DNA of 64,000 nt from Proteus mirabilis ATCC 29906 (GCF_000160755.1 NZ_GG668576.1:809777-873776), one strand, 5' to 3'; positions 1 through 9,217 are shown, numbered from the stretch's first letter. The notes: generated from the letters alone by a model not told the origin. A program made the numbers and translations.

Positions 1-199
1 CTTTTAGAGGTGTGCGAAAATATTCAGCAACACGAGTTAACTCTTGAGGACTAGCGATAGAAAGTAACCACATCACCAGAAAGAAAGCCATCATGGCAGT
101 CATAAAGTCAGCGTAAGCTATCTTCCACGCACCATGTTGTGCGTTGTGCTGTTTTTTCCCTCGCTTTTTAACTCTGATTATCTGTGAATTACTTTTCAT
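1..199 (-). CDS. motB: MotB, flagellar stator protein (5' part only)
   Basis: Only the first 66 codons lie in the window; the gene runs off the left edge. The translation has a basic N-terminus followed by one membrane helix (about residues 28-50) containing [13 protein letters not shown], the proton-channel segment of MotB with the essential Asp. In the family MotB pairs with MotA and anchors the stator to peptidoglycan through a C-terminal OmpA-like domain, which is outside this window. It starts 2 bases after the motA stop codon, so the two are one operon. Confidence 0.95.
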   Translation of the reverse strand, partial: MKSNSQIIRVKKRGKKQHNAQHGAWKIAYADFMTAMMAFFLVMWLLSIASPQELTRVAEYFRTPLK

Positions 200-201
200 A
201 A

Positions 202-1095
202 TTACTCTTCTTTCATTGCATCAGGATTTGCCTGCATCGGTGTCCGTACCTGACGTACATGTTCTTCCAATTCAATAAATGAAGGTCTGTCTGCCAGAAA
301 GAGGGTCTTACGACCAAACTCAACCGCTATCTGTGGTGCATATCCATTCATGCTAGATAACAGGGTGGTCTTGATGCACTCCATCATTTTCATTTGTTGA
401 CTAGAGCGTTGTCTGATACGAGAGGCTAATGGTGAAACAAAGCCATAAGCTAATAAAATACCTAAGAAAGTACCTACCATTGCGTGACCAATAAGTGCCC
501 CCATTTCCCCAGCAGGTCTATCGGCAGCACCTAGCGCATTAACCACCCCCATAACCGCGGCCACAATACCAAATGCGGGTAATGAATCGCCCATCGTAGA
601 GAGCCCCGCCGCAGGTACTTCACTTTCTTCTTCAAAAGTGGCAATTTCTTCGTCCATTAGCGCTTCAATTTCATAAGGATTCATATTCCCCGTCACCATC
701 AAACGCATATAATCAGTAATAAAACTGAGCATATAAACGTCTTTCATAATGCGAGGATATTGGGAAAAAATGTCACTTTGTTGTGGATTTTCAATATCTC
801 TCTCTAATGCCAACATGCCGTTTTGGCGCGCTTTAGACAGCAAACGAAACATTAATGCCATTAGATCCATATACATCGCTTTATTGTAGTTAGTGTTACG
901 AAGTAATTTCGGTAGGATTTTTACCGTTGATACGATCGCACGACCATTATTACCTACAACAAAAGCACCGATACCGGCACCAAAAATAATTAAAAATTCA
1001 GCGGGTTGATATAATGCGCCTAGATGTCCACCTACGAGGGTAAACCCTCCGAGGACAGCACAAATCACCACGATATATCCTAAGAGTACTAACAC
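202..1095 (-). CDS. motA: MotA, flagellar motor stator proton channel
   Basis: A 297-residue protein of normal MotA length that forms the ion-conducting stator ring with MotB in the inner membrane. It has two N-terminal membrane helices (about 2-50), a long cytoplasmic loop with [11 protein letters not shown] and [10 protein letters not shown], and two C-terminal helices including [16 protein letters not shown] (about 170-190) and [14 protein letters not shown]. The start is GTG, with AGGGA 7-8 bases upstream. It is followed within 2 bases by motB and preceded by flhC across a 134-base gap, the usual enterobacterial flhDC-motAB order. Confidence 0.97.
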   Translation of the reverse strand: MLVLLGYIVVICAVLGGFTLVGGHLGALYQPAEFLIIFGAGIGAFVVGNNGRAIVSTVKILPKLLRNTNYNKAMYMDLMALMFRLLSKARQNGMLALERDIENPQQSDIFSQYPRIMKDVYMLSFITDYMRLMVTGNMNPYEIEALMDEEIATFEEESEVPAAGLSTMGDSLPAFGIVAAVMGVVNALGAADRPAGEMGALIGHAMVGTFLGILLAYGFVSPLASRIRQRSSQQMKMMECIKTTLLSSMNGYAPQIAVEFGRKTLFLADRPSFIELEEHVRQVRTPMQANPDAMKEE

Positions 1096-1177
1096 GCGAT
1101 ATCCCTTTAGCTAATTTCGTTATAGAGAGAATGGCGAACATAACCGCAAGGAGATAGGAGGGGAAGAGGAAACAACT

Positions 1178-1207
1178 CAGGTTATAGAGTCTTTAATCTA
1201 TAACCTG
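1178..1207 (-). terminator. Hairpin between flhC and motA
   Basis: A perfect 11-bp inverted repeat (CAGGTTATAGA / TCTATAACCTG) with an 8-base loop lies in the flhC-motA gap. There is no clear U-run after it on the minus strand, so it may be a weak or Rho-assisted terminator or an mRNA-stability element. Confidence 0.4.
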
Positions 1208-1229
1208 ATATTTAACTTTCAATCTCGAA

Positions 1230-1811
1230 TCACATTGCAAACTGTTCAAGACCATCCAACAGTTGTAAGTTAATATCGGCAGGATTGGCGGAAAGTTTAC
1301 GTTTTTTTATTGCCCGAGATGGAGGCTGACAAAGACTACAAACATAATTACTTGCAGGCTGATGTGCGTGTGTAATAAATGAACCATTACATTTGGTACA
1401 TACAGAAAGTTGTAACATACCACTTTCAACAAAACGAACTAATGTCCATGCTCGTGTTAGTGCTAAAATAGGTTCTTGATCTTTAACGGGTGGACATTGT
1501 TCTAAATATAAACGATAGGCTTTTACAACAGCTTCAACACCTACGCTCCCCCCGCTTTTTAATAAAAAGCGGTAAGCATTATAAAACATTGAAGAATGGA
1601 TATTTTGTTCCCATGTCATAAACCAATCTGTTGAAAAAGGTAGCATACCTTTAGGAGGAGGGCTTCCTCTTAATTCTTTGTATAATTTAATTAAACGCCC
1701 TCGACTTAATTGCGTTTCGCTTTCAAGCATTTGTAAGCGAGCACCTAAGGTGATTAATTCCATTGCTAGGCGAATATCTTTCGCCTCTCGGACGATACTT
1801 TTCTCACTCAT
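1230..1811 (-). CDS. flhC: FlhC, flagellar master transcriptional activator subunit
   Basis: A 193-residue partner of FlhD; the FlhD4C2 complex activates class II flagellar promoters and, in Proteus, swarmer differentiation. The C-terminal zinc site is visible as four cysteines in the pattern CTKC ... CSLC (about residues 138-161). The length and the N-terminal segment [17 protein letters not shown] match the family. It starts 3 bases after the flhD stop, so translation is probably coupled. Confidence 0.97.
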   Translation of the reverse strand: MSEKSIVREAKDIRLAMELITLGARLQMLESETQLSRGRLIKLYKELRGSPPPKGMLPFSTDWFMTWEQNIHSSMFYNAYRFLLKSGGSVGVEAVVKAYRLYLEQCPPVKDQEPILALTRAWTLVRFVESGMLQLSVCTKCNGSFITHAHQPASNYVCSLCQPPSRAIKKRKLSANPADINLQLLDGLEQFAM

Positions 1812-1813
1812 TG

Positions 1814-2164
1814 TTATGCCCGTTTCTTTGTAGCAGAGGTATCATGTTCCGATAGTTGACGGAACAAGTTAGAAGAAAGAAGGATACCAGTATGAATTTG
1901 TTGCAAATCATCCACTCTGGATTCTTTAGTGAGTTGTTCTATTGTTTCGCTGTCTTCAAACCGGAAATTACAGATTAGTTGGTTTGTTTCAGCCAACTTA
2001 ACCAATTGAGGCAATGTTAGCTCTTTTAGTGCATCAGCCATAGAATCGCTGATACCCAGTCTAAACATTGCGGAAGCCTTTTCTTGGTTAATTAACCTCT
2101 GCGCCAAAAGCAAATACGATAAATTTATGTCATAAATATGCTTAAGCAATTCAACCGTACTCAT
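1814..2164 (-). CDS. flhD: FlhD, flagellar master transcriptional activator subunit
   Basis: A 116-residue FlhD with the family N-terminus ([20 protein letters not shown]) and the segment [17 protein letters not shown]. It is the first gene of flhDC and sits behind a roughly 240-base 5' region with regulatory sites (2385-2480). It binds FlhC to give the master regulator of flagellar genes. The start ATG is preceded by an AAGAGAT-type ribosome site. No unusual residues were seen. Confidence 0.97.
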   Translation of the reverse strand: MSTVELLKHIYDINLSYLLLAQRLINQEKASAMFRLGISDSMADALKELTLPQLVKLAETNQLICNFRFEDSETIEQLTKESRVDDLQQIHTGILLSSNLFRQLSEHDTSATKKRA

Positions 2165-2199
2165 CTCTTTACATCCCGTCCGATTATATTGAACAAAGA

Positions 2200-2222
2200 G
2201 GATCTTGTTTAAAGTAAGATCC
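2200..2222 (-). promoter_or_regulatory. Hairpin in the flhD 5' untranslated region
   Basis: The 7-bp inverted repeat GGATCTT / AAGATCC with a 9-base loop lies 36-58 bases upstream of the flhD start. It would form in the flhDC mRNA leader if transcription starts near 2400. A role in translation is only a possibility. Confidence 0.35.
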
Positions 2223-2384
2223 CGAGGAAATTAATATAAATGTATATTGAATTTCCAGGCCCCATTTTATGAATATGACTCGTAGTAACACTACCTTGTA
2301 TTACTTGATTACGATCATTTCAAAAAGTAGCGAGAAAAACATTTAAATTAAAAAGGATTTTAAATGCTCGCCAATATATCACGT

Positions 2385-2398
2385 TAAGAATAATCCTA
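2385..2398 (-). promoter_or_regulatory. RcsAB-type box in the flhDC promoter
   Basis: TAAGAATAATCCTA matches the RcsAB box consensus (TAAGAATATTCCTA) at 13 of 14 positions. It lies just downstream of the inferred transcription start (about +4 to +17). In E. coli an RcsB box at the equivalent place represses flhDC, and Rcs repression of flhDC is also known in P. mirabilis. Binding here is inferred from sequence. Confidence 0.7.
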
Positions 2399-2406
2399 AC
2401 GAGATA

Positions 2407-2436
2407 ACTTTACTCCTTAATGATTAAGTTATTCAA
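2407..2436 (-). promoter_or_regulatory. Candidate sigma70 promoter of flhDC
   Basis: On the minus strand, TTGAAT (2436-2431) and TAAAGT (2412-2407) are separated by 18 bases, which predicts a start near 2400 and a leader of about 235 bases. The perfect CRP site is centred about 71 bases upstream and the RcsAB-type box just downstream. This spacing resembles the E. coli flhDC promoter. Confidence 0.5.
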
Positions 2437-2464
2437 CGGATAAAGTAGTCTAATTTAAATACTA

Positions 2465-2480
2465 TGTGAGTTACATCACA
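2465..2480. promoter_or_regulatory. Perfect CRP-binding palindrome upstream of flhDC
   Basis: TGTGAGTTACATCACA is an exact TGTGA-N6-TCACA match. Its centre (2472.5) is about 71 bases upstream of the inferred flhDC start, the same position as the activating CRP site in E. coli. It suggests cAMP-CRP activation of the flagellar master operon. Confidence 0.75.
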
Positions 2481-5400
2481 AAAAGATAATCATTATTATG
2501 GAATTAGTTCATTAACTATTCAAGTAATATTAGTAATAAAACTTGCTGAGAATTAATAAGCGAATCTACCCAAATTAAAATATTAATGATAATTTTTTAT
2601 TTTATACGATCTATTAAACTTATAAACCTAAAAATACAGCATAAAAAATTGACAAATCTAAAATTGAAGTTTTTTTCGATCACAGTAACATATATTGCCA
2701 TAGCTCCTCCTCATCTTTGTCTGAACAAAGCACTTGTATTTAATAAATATTTCTATAGATATAGTTTTTTTAGTCATTTACCGAAAACACCATAAATGAT
2801 CACTTTTTATTTACAATTGGCATAAAAAACAACCAATCATAATTAATTTGAGTTATCTAATTTTATAAATTAATTAAATAAAAAAAATTACACTTAAAAT
2901 TCATAAAGATAAAGCATAACACTCTTACATTAGCAGGATAAGTTATACAAAATTAAATTCCTAGTTATGCATCTTACCTTATAAATTATTGAATATTTAT
3001 TTCTATCACATAAAAGTTTTATTAATAAATAATTAAAAATTACTAATCAATAACTAAAAGTGCAAAATAATAAAGCTATATAACTCTTTATGCGTGTTTT
3101 ACCGAACAAAGATTAATCAATATAAAAAAACATGACAATACAGGTAAGATTTATTTATGGTTTTTACGTAACAATCAAATTACTTACCAACTTTTTTTAG
3201 AAAAATAAATATAAATCCATAGGAGAAAAAACTTCATTTAAAAATATAAAGTAGCAATAATAACTTTATTTACCCAATTAAATTCGATAAAAAAAATATA
3301 TAATATTTGACTTAAACTTAATATAAACAAAAATAATTTATTTTTTATATTTCAGCCATTACATTTATATAAAAAAATAAAAACACATATAAATAAAAAA
3401 ACAGGCTATTATTTAAATAACATAGTATCAATAAGTAAAAAAAACAGATTGATTTTATTAAAATAATAAATAATTAATTTATTATAAATAATCAGTGTGA
3501 TTTTTTTATTTCTTATCCGTTATTCTGATAAAAATAGACTACAAATGAAATAACTATTTCATTTTCAGCAAAAAAGTTTTACCGATCTCTTCTTTCAAAA
3601 TGATTGAGACATAGAAAATTTAGAATGGAAATTCCAACTTACTCATTTGCAATTTGATCAATCCCTATCCTGCTTTAACGCTCACCACCTAAATATTAAC
3701 ATTTGTATAAATCATTTATCCAATGTCAATATTAACAACTATTTTTGATCAAAATAACCTCTTATTGCCTACTCAATCATCATCATTAATAAACTGTAAA
3801 ATAGCAAATGTTACTTTTTTTATATATGACAGATAAGATAGCTTAATTTACGACCAAAAATAATACGTTTTTTATTTTTATTTGTCTTTTTTTTAAGCAT
3901 GTTTTCCGATGGTTTGAGAAGAGTAGCCTTAGCCATTTCTTAGCGCTAATCAGCTAATATCAATGCTTAACAAAAGAGATGATGGGTTCTTCTAAGAAAG
4001 GTATTGATAAAAAGACTGCTTTTTTAAACAAAAAAGCAAACTTATTTTTATCATTTTTATTTATTGTGATATTGATTATCATCAACATTACTCAAATAAA
4101 GAGTAGAATTGGTGGGAAATAACTTTTTGACAGACAACACACAATAAGCAGATTGATATAACAAATTTATTCAAAATAGTTATTTATCACTATTTTTTAT
4201 CATAAAAACAAATAACCTCAGTTACGCAACTCATTACTCAACGATCTCATTTTTATGTAACAAATAAGATAAAAATATTGTTAGCCATCTTTCTGTCACC
4301 ATCAACTATAATTATTTACGTAACAACGCCCAATAACATGAGCAATAGTTTAGAAGTCGATTAGCCTTTTATCGACCATGTTCTTTTTGATTCTCGCTAA
4401 CCTTTAGTATTTTCTTTTCCCCGTACTTTTACTTAATCTTTTTAATCATTTTTGTATCATGATATAATACGAAAAATAAGCCTCTAATTATTTCTAATAG
4501 AAATTACAATGGTGCATTTATTTCGTTATTCGATGATTTTTTTCTTCTATAAGTCAGACTCATCTTCTTGATAAAGATATAAATAATGTAATATTGAAAT
4601 AGATATTTTATACAATAAATAGATTAGTATGTTTTTTCAACCAGTATAATAAGATTACTTATTGGTAGCATTTCCCCTACAGCTTGTTTACAAAAAAGAA
4701 TTTATATCCTAATGATATGTATCAACAATCAACACTTCCCCCCATTCATCAGCTTTACTGTAGCCCCCTGCTGTGTCATCTACACAACTTTTCTCCTCCC
4801 CTGACTTGCTTTAAGTGCACTTTTATCAAAAATATTTCTCAAAAAGCAGTAGGTTAACGATCGTCAAATAAAGAATAATGATAAATAATTCATCGAATAT
4901 ATTGAAATTGTTTGAGAATATCATCGAGTGATATGTACGACACCAAAGTTTTCAATAGAGGCATGTAAGTAAATGCATCTTGTCTTAAGCCCTTTAGTAA
5001 CGATTTTGTGTGCTAGGACAATTAATAGACTCATCAAATGGGTTTTTAGTAGGAAAGCCTACCCGCCTACTCAGCTTAACATAATTTTAAAATGCGTTTT
5101 TTGATTTAAAATAAGTTTCCATTGATAAATGGTTTTTTATTATAGATAACTTTATTCTTTCATCTAAACAAAGATTGATGATACATGTTATCGATCTTAT
5201 TCAGCTATAAACATAGTTTCACAATGAATAATTACACATATGAAATAGGTTACCTTTAACCACCAGTATTAATACTTAGTTAATTTTCTATTATTTATAA
5301 TGCTAAACTGTATTAAATAGCGTTTAAAATAAGCTAAATTCCCTCGTTTTCAGTTATTGTTTTATATTCTACTTTTGTTGATATTATCCCCACTATTCTT

Positions 5401-5484
5401 ATAAAACACATTAACAAGCTCTATTGCTGTGGGGATAACCTCTATTTATACTCACAAAGTATTATATTTTATATCCATAAAGTA
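2481..5484. other. Gene-free, very AT-rich 3-kb region upstream of flhDC
   Basis: Only short, low-complexity frames occur, and none has a good ribosome site or recognisable product. A 69-codon frame at 2586-2795 is Lys/Phe/Ile-rich and looks like chance. No tRNA, IS end or strong terminator was recognised. Likely possibilities are H-NS-type silenced DNA, distal flhDC regulatory DNA or unrecognised small RNAs. None can be shown by eye. Confidence 0.6.
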
Positions 5485-6183
5485 TTAAGCAGGATGCTCA
5501 GAAGCAATTTTCCAATTAATTGCACTGACACTTTTTTCTAAACTTATCCTGCAAACAATGGCTTCTATCTCTTTTTGCTCAGCTGGGGTAGCCAACACTT
5601 CAGCACAAACTTCTAATTGACTAGGCATTGGTGTATCTGCGCTACTTAATGATTGCAATCTCACATGTAAACCGTTTATGGCTTGCAAAATAAGTGTTCT
5701 TACCAAAACTTCATCGTGGGTATCACAAACAATACGAATAGAATAGCGTTGTTCAATATCTGTCGCTTGATATTGCGGTTGGGCATTTATTCGTTGAGCC
5801 GCTTCCCGTAATAGAATATTGGCACAAAGAATAAGCAATGTCGCTACGGTAGCAAGTGGATAGAGTCCAAGTCCACATAACACACCAATGCCCGCAGAGC
5901 ACCAAAGTGTCGCCGCGGTATTAAGACCTCGAATATTCATTCCTTCGCGCATAATCACCCCTGCGCCTAAAAAACCAATACCAGAAACCACTTGTGCAGC
6001 AATCCGTCCTGGGCTATCGGGTGAAGTTTCAATGGAGCTTAAGATAAATACCGCAGCACCGGTCGCCACTAAAGCATTGGTGCGAAGTCCTGCCATTCTT
6101 TGACGCCATTGTCTTTCGGCACCAATCAAAGCACCAAGACACATTGCAACAACCAAATTTAAGATATAAGGAGTCATAGCCAT
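5485..6183 (-). CDS. mgtC: MgtC/SapB-family inner-membrane protein
   Basis: A 232-residue protein. The N-terminal half holds several membrane helices with the MgtC signatures LGALIGAERQWRQRMAGLRT, GRIAAQVVSGIGFLGAGVI and IRGLNTAATLWCSAGIG. The C-terminal half (about 145-232) is a soluble ACT-like domain. In the family MgtC modulates F1Fo-ATPase and supports growth at low Mg2+ and virulence. The start chosen is the ATG with GGAGG 8 bases upstream. No mgtB follows. An apparent attenuator lies directly upstream (6210-6334). Confidence 0.88.
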   Translation of the reverse strand: MAMTPYILNLVVAMCLGALIGAERQWRQRMAGLRTNALVATGAAVFILSSIETSPDSPGRIAAQVVSGIGFLGAGVIMREGMNIRGLNTAATLWCSAGIGVLCGLGLYPLATVATLLILCANILLREAAQRINAQPQYQATDIEQRYSIRIVCDTHDEVLVRTLILQAINGLHVRLQSLSSADTPMPSQLEVCAEVLATPAEQKEIEAIVCRISLEKSVSAINWKIASEHPA

Positions 6184-6209
6184 TTTAATTTCCTCCATAA
6201 ACAATGGCT

Positions 6210-6232
6210 AAAAAAACACGCCGTTATACGGC
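6210..6232 (-). terminator. Intrinsic terminator in the mgtC leader (attenuator)
   Basis: On the minus strand, GCCGT-ATA-ACGGC is followed by GTG and seven U residues, ending about 27 bases before the mgtC start codon. A terminator between a leader ORF and the structural gene is the layout of a transcription attenuator. The stem is short (5 bp), so it may be conditional. Confidence 0.6.
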
Positions 6233-6262
6233 TAATGAAGTAATACAACAACGGATCTTTGG

Positions 6263-6310
6263 CTACAGCAATCTAGGAGGAGGAAATAAGGAGAAAAAAA
6301 CATAGCACAT
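6263..6310 (-). CDS. Proline-codon leader ORF upstream of mgtC (15 aa)
   Basis: The frame reads MCYVFFSLFPPPRLL and stops with TAG. It has a strong ribosome site, GAGGTG, 5 bases before the ATG. Three consecutive CCT proline codons lie just before the stop, and an intrinsic terminator follows before mgtC. In Salmonella the mgtCBR leader also carries a proline-codon leader peptide (mgtP) that senses proline-dependent translation. The peptide here is not similar in sequence, so equivalence is an inference from layout. Confidence 0.5.
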   Translation of the reverse strand: MCYVFFSLFPPPRLL

Positions 6311-6318
6311 AAAATCAC

Positions 6319-6334
6319 CTCTTAGTAATAAGAG
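6319..6334 (-). promoter_or_regulatory. Hairpin touching the leader-ORF ribosome site
   Basis: The inverted repeat CTCTTA / TAAGAG with a 4-base loop would place part of the GAGGTG ribosome site of the mgtC leader ORF in its 3' arm. It could tune translation of the leader peptide. Confidence 0.35.
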
Positions 6335-6547
6335 CATCTCAAGGTTAGTGCGATTCTATGTAAAACGAGGTTCAAGAAGTGCACTGCCCACCGGTAGGTA
6401 AGCAGTTTTAGCGGAGAAAACGGCTTACCAATTTATTTTTTGCATTAATTTACTACTTTGCGTATCCATCTGTTTTCTCTTCGTCAAAATTTGGCTGGTA
6501 GTATAAATAGGCCATTGCACAATGTAAATGAACGCTTCCTAAACCAA

Positions 6548-6742
6548 TCATTTTTGTTGTACTGGTCGAACAAAAGTGCCTTCACCACCTTCTTTTTCAT
6601 TAAAAAACCAAATACCATTCGGATATTCAGGCAGTGAAACCAAGTACATAATGCCTTCATTAAATTCTTCAATCAGTAAAATGGTTCCTTGACGATCTTC
6701 ACAGCCATCCGTTTTTACTACAACATGATCATTAACGTTCAT
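6548..6742 (-). CDS. dsrB: DsrB family small protein
   Basis: A 64-residue protein starting [13 protein letters not shown] and containing [20 protein letters not shown] (about 27-46) followed by WFFNE. It lines up end to end with E. coli DsrB (62 aa), a protein of unknown function whose gene adjoins rcsA and dsrA in E. coli. Here the RcsA-like gene is about 4.6 kb away. The ribosome site AGGAG is 5 bases from the ATG. A longer overlapping frame at 6484-6672 is a shadow of this gene. Confidence 0.85.
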   Translation of the reverse strand: MNVNDHVVVKTDGCEDRQGTILLIEEFNEGIMYLVSLPEYPNGIWFFNEKEGGEGTFVRPVQQK

Positions 6743-6797
6743 TTTTACTCCTGATAAAAATTCTCATTATCTTCTTTTTATTTTACCCATAAAGAAA

Positions 6798-6825
6798 AAG
6801 CCTGCCACCAGAAGGTGACAGGCTT
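6798..6825 (-). terminator. Terminator after the cold-shock gene
   Basis: On the minus strand a GC-rich stem (AAGCCTG and CACC against GGTG and CAGGCTT, one mismatch) with a 4-base loop is followed by TTTTTC. It lies 25 bases past the csp stop. Confidence 0.85.
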
Positions 6826-6850
6826 GAAGAAAATTTTTAAAAGGCTTTTA

Positions 6851-7063
6851 TTACAGAGCTGTTACGTTAGCAGCTGCTGGACCTTTTGCACCGTTTTCAA
6901 TTGTGAATTCTACGTTCTGACCTTCAGCCAGAGTTTTGAAACCGTTACCTTGAATGGCAGAAAAGTGAACGAATACGTCTTTGCTTCCGTCTGCTGGAGT
7001 AATAAAACCAAAGCCTTTAGACTCGTTGAACCACTTAACTTGACCTTTCATTTTGTCAGACAT
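6851..7063 (-). CDS. Cold-shock-domain RNA chaperone (CspC/CspE type)
   Basis: A 70-residue single cold-shock domain. Both nucleic-acid motifs are present: KGFGFI (RNP1, about 17-22) and VFVHF (RNP2, about 31-35). The ending [11 protein letters not shown] is typical of CspC/CspE rather than the cold-induced CspA, but the exact paralogue cannot be fixed by eye. These proteins bind single-stranded RNA and act as chaperones or antiterminators. It has its own strong terminator and a long 5' region (7064 onward) that may be an untranslated leader. Confidence 0.92.
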   Translation of the reverse strand: MSDKMKGQVKWFNESKGFGFITPADGSKDVFVHFSAIQGNGFKTLAEGQNVEFTIENGAKGPAAANVTAL

Positions 7064-7518
7064 GTGACTTTCCTATATATCAATAAAACGTTGCCTTCTC
7101 GGCATCTACTGGCCTGAACTACCTATAACTTATGGGCACACATGAAGAAAACGGTCAAAAAGCGATGCTGTTTAAAACTCATTAACTTAGAATGTCAATC
7201 ATAAATCAGGTCTGTATTTAGGCCTTACTCATTAACGCATGAGACAGGGTTAATAGCAATAGTTTTATGCATTGAAAGATTAAAAAAATGCAAATTGCAC
7301 ATAAAAAATACAAATTCGCCTCTATTTTTGTCACTGTGTATAAAATTTATTTGATATTTTATAGCAATTATTAACAGCAAGTAGGAATAGTCTTAATAGA
7401 CTAACAATAACAGTTAAGCGTCGAATTTAAAAAAACTGTTCTATCTGCTGATCCTGTCTCCATGATAATCTATTCTTAAGAAACAAATTTGCAACATTCA
7501 TCTTTTAAGGTATTTACA
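7064..7518. other. Divergent promoter region between csp and ylaC
   Basis: The 455 bases hold no gene. The part next to csp is likely its 5' untranslated leader. The ylaC promoter should lie near 7380-7480, where a small hairpin (AGTCT / AGACT) occurs. No operator could be assigned. Confidence 0.4.
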
Positions 7519-8025
7519 ATGAATGTATTAAAAGACATTTTAGAGCGTGATTTAGCACGTATTAATGCCGCAGAAAAGCGTGATGGCAAACCACACTTTA
7601 ATAGCCAATTTTTAAAAAATCATATTTGGCTTTGCGTCAGTATGGTGTTGTCATATTTATTACTGGCCGCTTTGCTTATTTACTCTCCTTACTTTGGGGT
7701 CATTTCGCTGACTCTTTTCACTTTGATGTTTATTGTGATGGCAGGAATACTGCTATTTGATATCAAACCTATTTATAAGTTTGATGATATCGGCGTTCTT
7801 GACCTTAGAGTTTGCTATAACGGCGAATGGTATACTTTTGAAAAATTATCTGATGAAGCGATTAATGAGATACGCCAGCACCCGGCTATCCCAGCGCAAA
7901 TAAAAGAAGACATCAATGACATTATACGCACAAAACAAGAGATACACTTTTATGACGTGTATTTAATCGCATTCGATCCCATCACCAAACCGATTTCGTC
8001 AGAAAAATTATCACCCCAAGTCTAA
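7519..8025 (+). CDS. ylaC: YlaC family inner-membrane protein
   Basis: A 168-residue protein counted from the ATG with AAGG about 9 bases upstream. It has two adjacent membrane helices (about 35-80) followed by a soluble C-terminal domain with VLDLRVCYNGEWY, which is strongly conserved with E. coli YlaC (there VLDFRVCYNGEWY). The ending IHFYDVYLIA also matches. Function is unknown. A possible earlier in-frame ATG at 7489 lacks a better ribosome site. Confidence 0.85.
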   Translation: MNVLKDILERDLARINAAEKRDGKPHFNSQFLKNHIWLCVSMVLSYLLLAALLIYSPYFGVISLTLFTLMFIVMAGILLFDIKPIYKFDDIGVLDLRVCYNGEWYTFEKLSDEAINEIRQHPAIPAQIKEDINDIIRTKQEIHFYDVYLIAFDPITKPISSEKLSPQV

Positions 8026-8037
8026 TACTATGAGAAA

Positions 8038-8068
8038 TTCTCCGTGTTATTGCACACAACACGGAGAA
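8038..8068 (+). terminator. Strong hairpin after ylaC
   Basis: A perfect 11-bp inverted repeat (TTCTCCGTGTT / AACACGGAGAA) with a 9-base loop lies 13 bases after the ylaC stop. It has no proper U-run, so it is a terminator or a 3'-end stabiliser. Confidence 0.5.
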
Positions 8069-8135
8069 CCTTAACCATTTTTTAGCCATATTGTCCATAA
8101 ACCAATCAAACAGTTAATTAATCTATTTTTTAACG

Positions 8136-8164
8136 TTGACACCCTGATATATCATCGCTATTAT
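8136..8164 (+). promoter_or_regulatory. Promoter of tRNA-Asn copy 1
   Basis: TTGACA (8136-8141) and TATTAT (8159-8164) are spaced by 17 bases. A palindromic leader, GTTCTC-AA-GAGAAC (8172-8185), lies between the promoter and the tRNA. A start near 8171 would place it at the 5' end of the precursor. Confidence 0.8.
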
Positions 8165-8190
8165 GCGCCTCGTTCTCAAGAGAACACAAT

Positions 8191-8266
8191 TCCTCCATAG
8201 TTCAGTCGGTAGAACGGCGGACTGTTAATCCGTATGTCACTGGTTCGAGTCCAGTTGGAGGAGCCA
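8191..8266 (+). tRNA. tRNA-Asn(GTT), copy 1
   Basis: A 76-base cloverleaf starting TCCTCCATAGTTCAGTCGGT, with anticodon GTT in the loop CTGTTAATC, T-loop GGTTCGAGTCC, acceptor 3' strand TGGAGGA, discriminator G and an encoded CCA. It is a single-gene unit with its own promoter and terminator. Confidence 0.97.
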
Positions 8267-8276
8267 AATTTAGAAG

Positions 8277-8299
8277 AGCCCGCTTTATGCGGGCTTTTT
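8277..8299 (+). terminator. Terminator of tRNA-Asn copy 1
   Basis: AGCCCGC-TTTAT-GCGGGCT followed by TTTTGCTTTT, ten bases after the tRNA. The same element follows copies 2 and 3. Confidence 0.92.
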
Positions 8300-8445
8300 G
8301 CTTTTCTAAATAAACTAGTCCCTACTAGCCTTTCATGCTCATCAGCGATATCTATATATAACTATTTATTTTTTATACTTTTTTATCAAAAAAACAACAA
8401 AACGGTGCACTCTTGAGCAAACAAACATTTTTTTTGTTTTTTTGC

Positions 8446-8474
8446 TTTACAAGGGAAAAGAGGATAGCTATTAT
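8446..8474 (+). promoter_or_regulatory. Promoter of tRNA-Asn copy 2
   Basis: TTTACA (8446-8451) and TATTAT (8469-8474) with a 17-base spacer. The palindromic leader GTTCTC-AC-GAGAAC is at 8482-8495. Confidence 0.78.
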
Positions 8475-8500
8475 TCGCCTCGTTCTCACGAGAACACGCT

Positions 8501-8576
8501 TCCTCCATAGTTCAGTCGGTAGAACGGCGGACTGTTAATCCGTATGTCACTGGTTCGAGTCCAGTTGGAGGAGCCA
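8501..8576 (+). tRNA. tRNA-Asn(GTT), copy 2
   Basis: Identical over its 76 bases to copy 1, including the encoded CCA. It is transcribed as a separate unit. Confidence 0.97.
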
Positions 8577-8586
8577 AATTTAGAAA

Positions 8587-8609
8587 AGCCCGCTTTATGC
8601 GGGCTTTTT
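8587..8609 (+). terminator. Terminator of tRNA-Asn copy 2
   Basis: The same 7-bp GC-rich stem, TTTAT loop and U-run as after copy 1. Confidence 0.92.
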
Positions 8610-8857
8610 GCTTTTTTTAATGCCCATTATTTCTTTTCTTATTTATCACTTTTATTCATTGTCTAATTTTAAGACACTGCTGCAAAATGATCTTTAAGTG
8701 ACTCTTTTCTTACTTATGATATGGCAGAATGTGGCTTTTTAGGGCGGTAAGAATATCAACACAGTATATATACTGTGCCGAAATCGGTATACTTTTAGAT
8801 AAAACACATAAATCAGTTATTTTTTAACCACTTAAGCTATTATTTTATTTTTTTTAC

Positions 8858-8886
8858 TTTACAACTGCCCTCTCTCTCGCTATTAT
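8858..8886 (+). promoter_or_regulatory. Promoter of tRNA-Asn copy 3
   Basis: TTTACA (8858-8863) and TATTAT (8881-8886) with a 17-base spacer. The leader palindrome at 8894-8907 (GTTCTC-AA-GGGAAC) has one mispair compared with copies 1 and 2. Confidence 0.78.
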
Positions 8887-8912
8887 TCACCTCGTTCTCA
8901 AGGGAACACAAT

Positions 8913-8988
8913 TCCTCCATAGTTCAGTCGGTAGAACGGCGGACTGTTAATCCGTATGTCACTGGTTCGAGTCCAGTTGGAGGAGCCA
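8913..8988 (+). tRNA. tRNA-Asn(GTT), copy 3
   Basis: Identical 76-base tRNA sequence to copies 1 and 2, with CCA encoded. Confidence 0.97.
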
Positions 8989-8998
8989 AATTTAGAGA

Positions 8999-9021
8999 AG
9001 CCCGCTTTATGCGGGCTTTTT
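8999..9021 (+). terminator. Terminator of tRNA-Asn copy 3
   Basis: AGCCCGC-TTTAT-GCGGGCT plus U-run, as after copies 1 and 2. Confidence 0.92.
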
Positions 9022-9188
9022 GCTTTTTAGCCGATAGCATCCCACACTTAGCATGCTGAAAAATAAATTTTTCTCTGTTTCACCCTATAAATTCCAGCAT
9101 CTTTTTCATTATCTTGTTCATTATTCGCTGATAATTGATGCAACTTGCTGTTTATCTATCCATTTAAACAAATATCTACGATTGACCT

Positions 9189-9217
9189 TTGACATCTCAA
9201 TTTTACCACTATATGAT
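9189..9217 (+). promoter_or_regulatory. Promoter of tRNA-Asn copy 4
   Basis: A consensus TTGACA (9189-9194), a 17-base spacer and TATGAT (9212-9217). The palindromic leader found in front of the other three copies is absent. Confidence 0.8.

Noticed and set aside
2586..2795. A 69-codon plus-strand frame in the flhDC upstream gap
   Set aside because: Composition is Lys/Phe/Ile-rich as expected from random AT DNA, no ribosome site, no recognisable domain.
5888..6103. Plus-strand frame inside mgtC
   Set aside because: It is antisense to the conserved MgtC helices and has no ribosome site.
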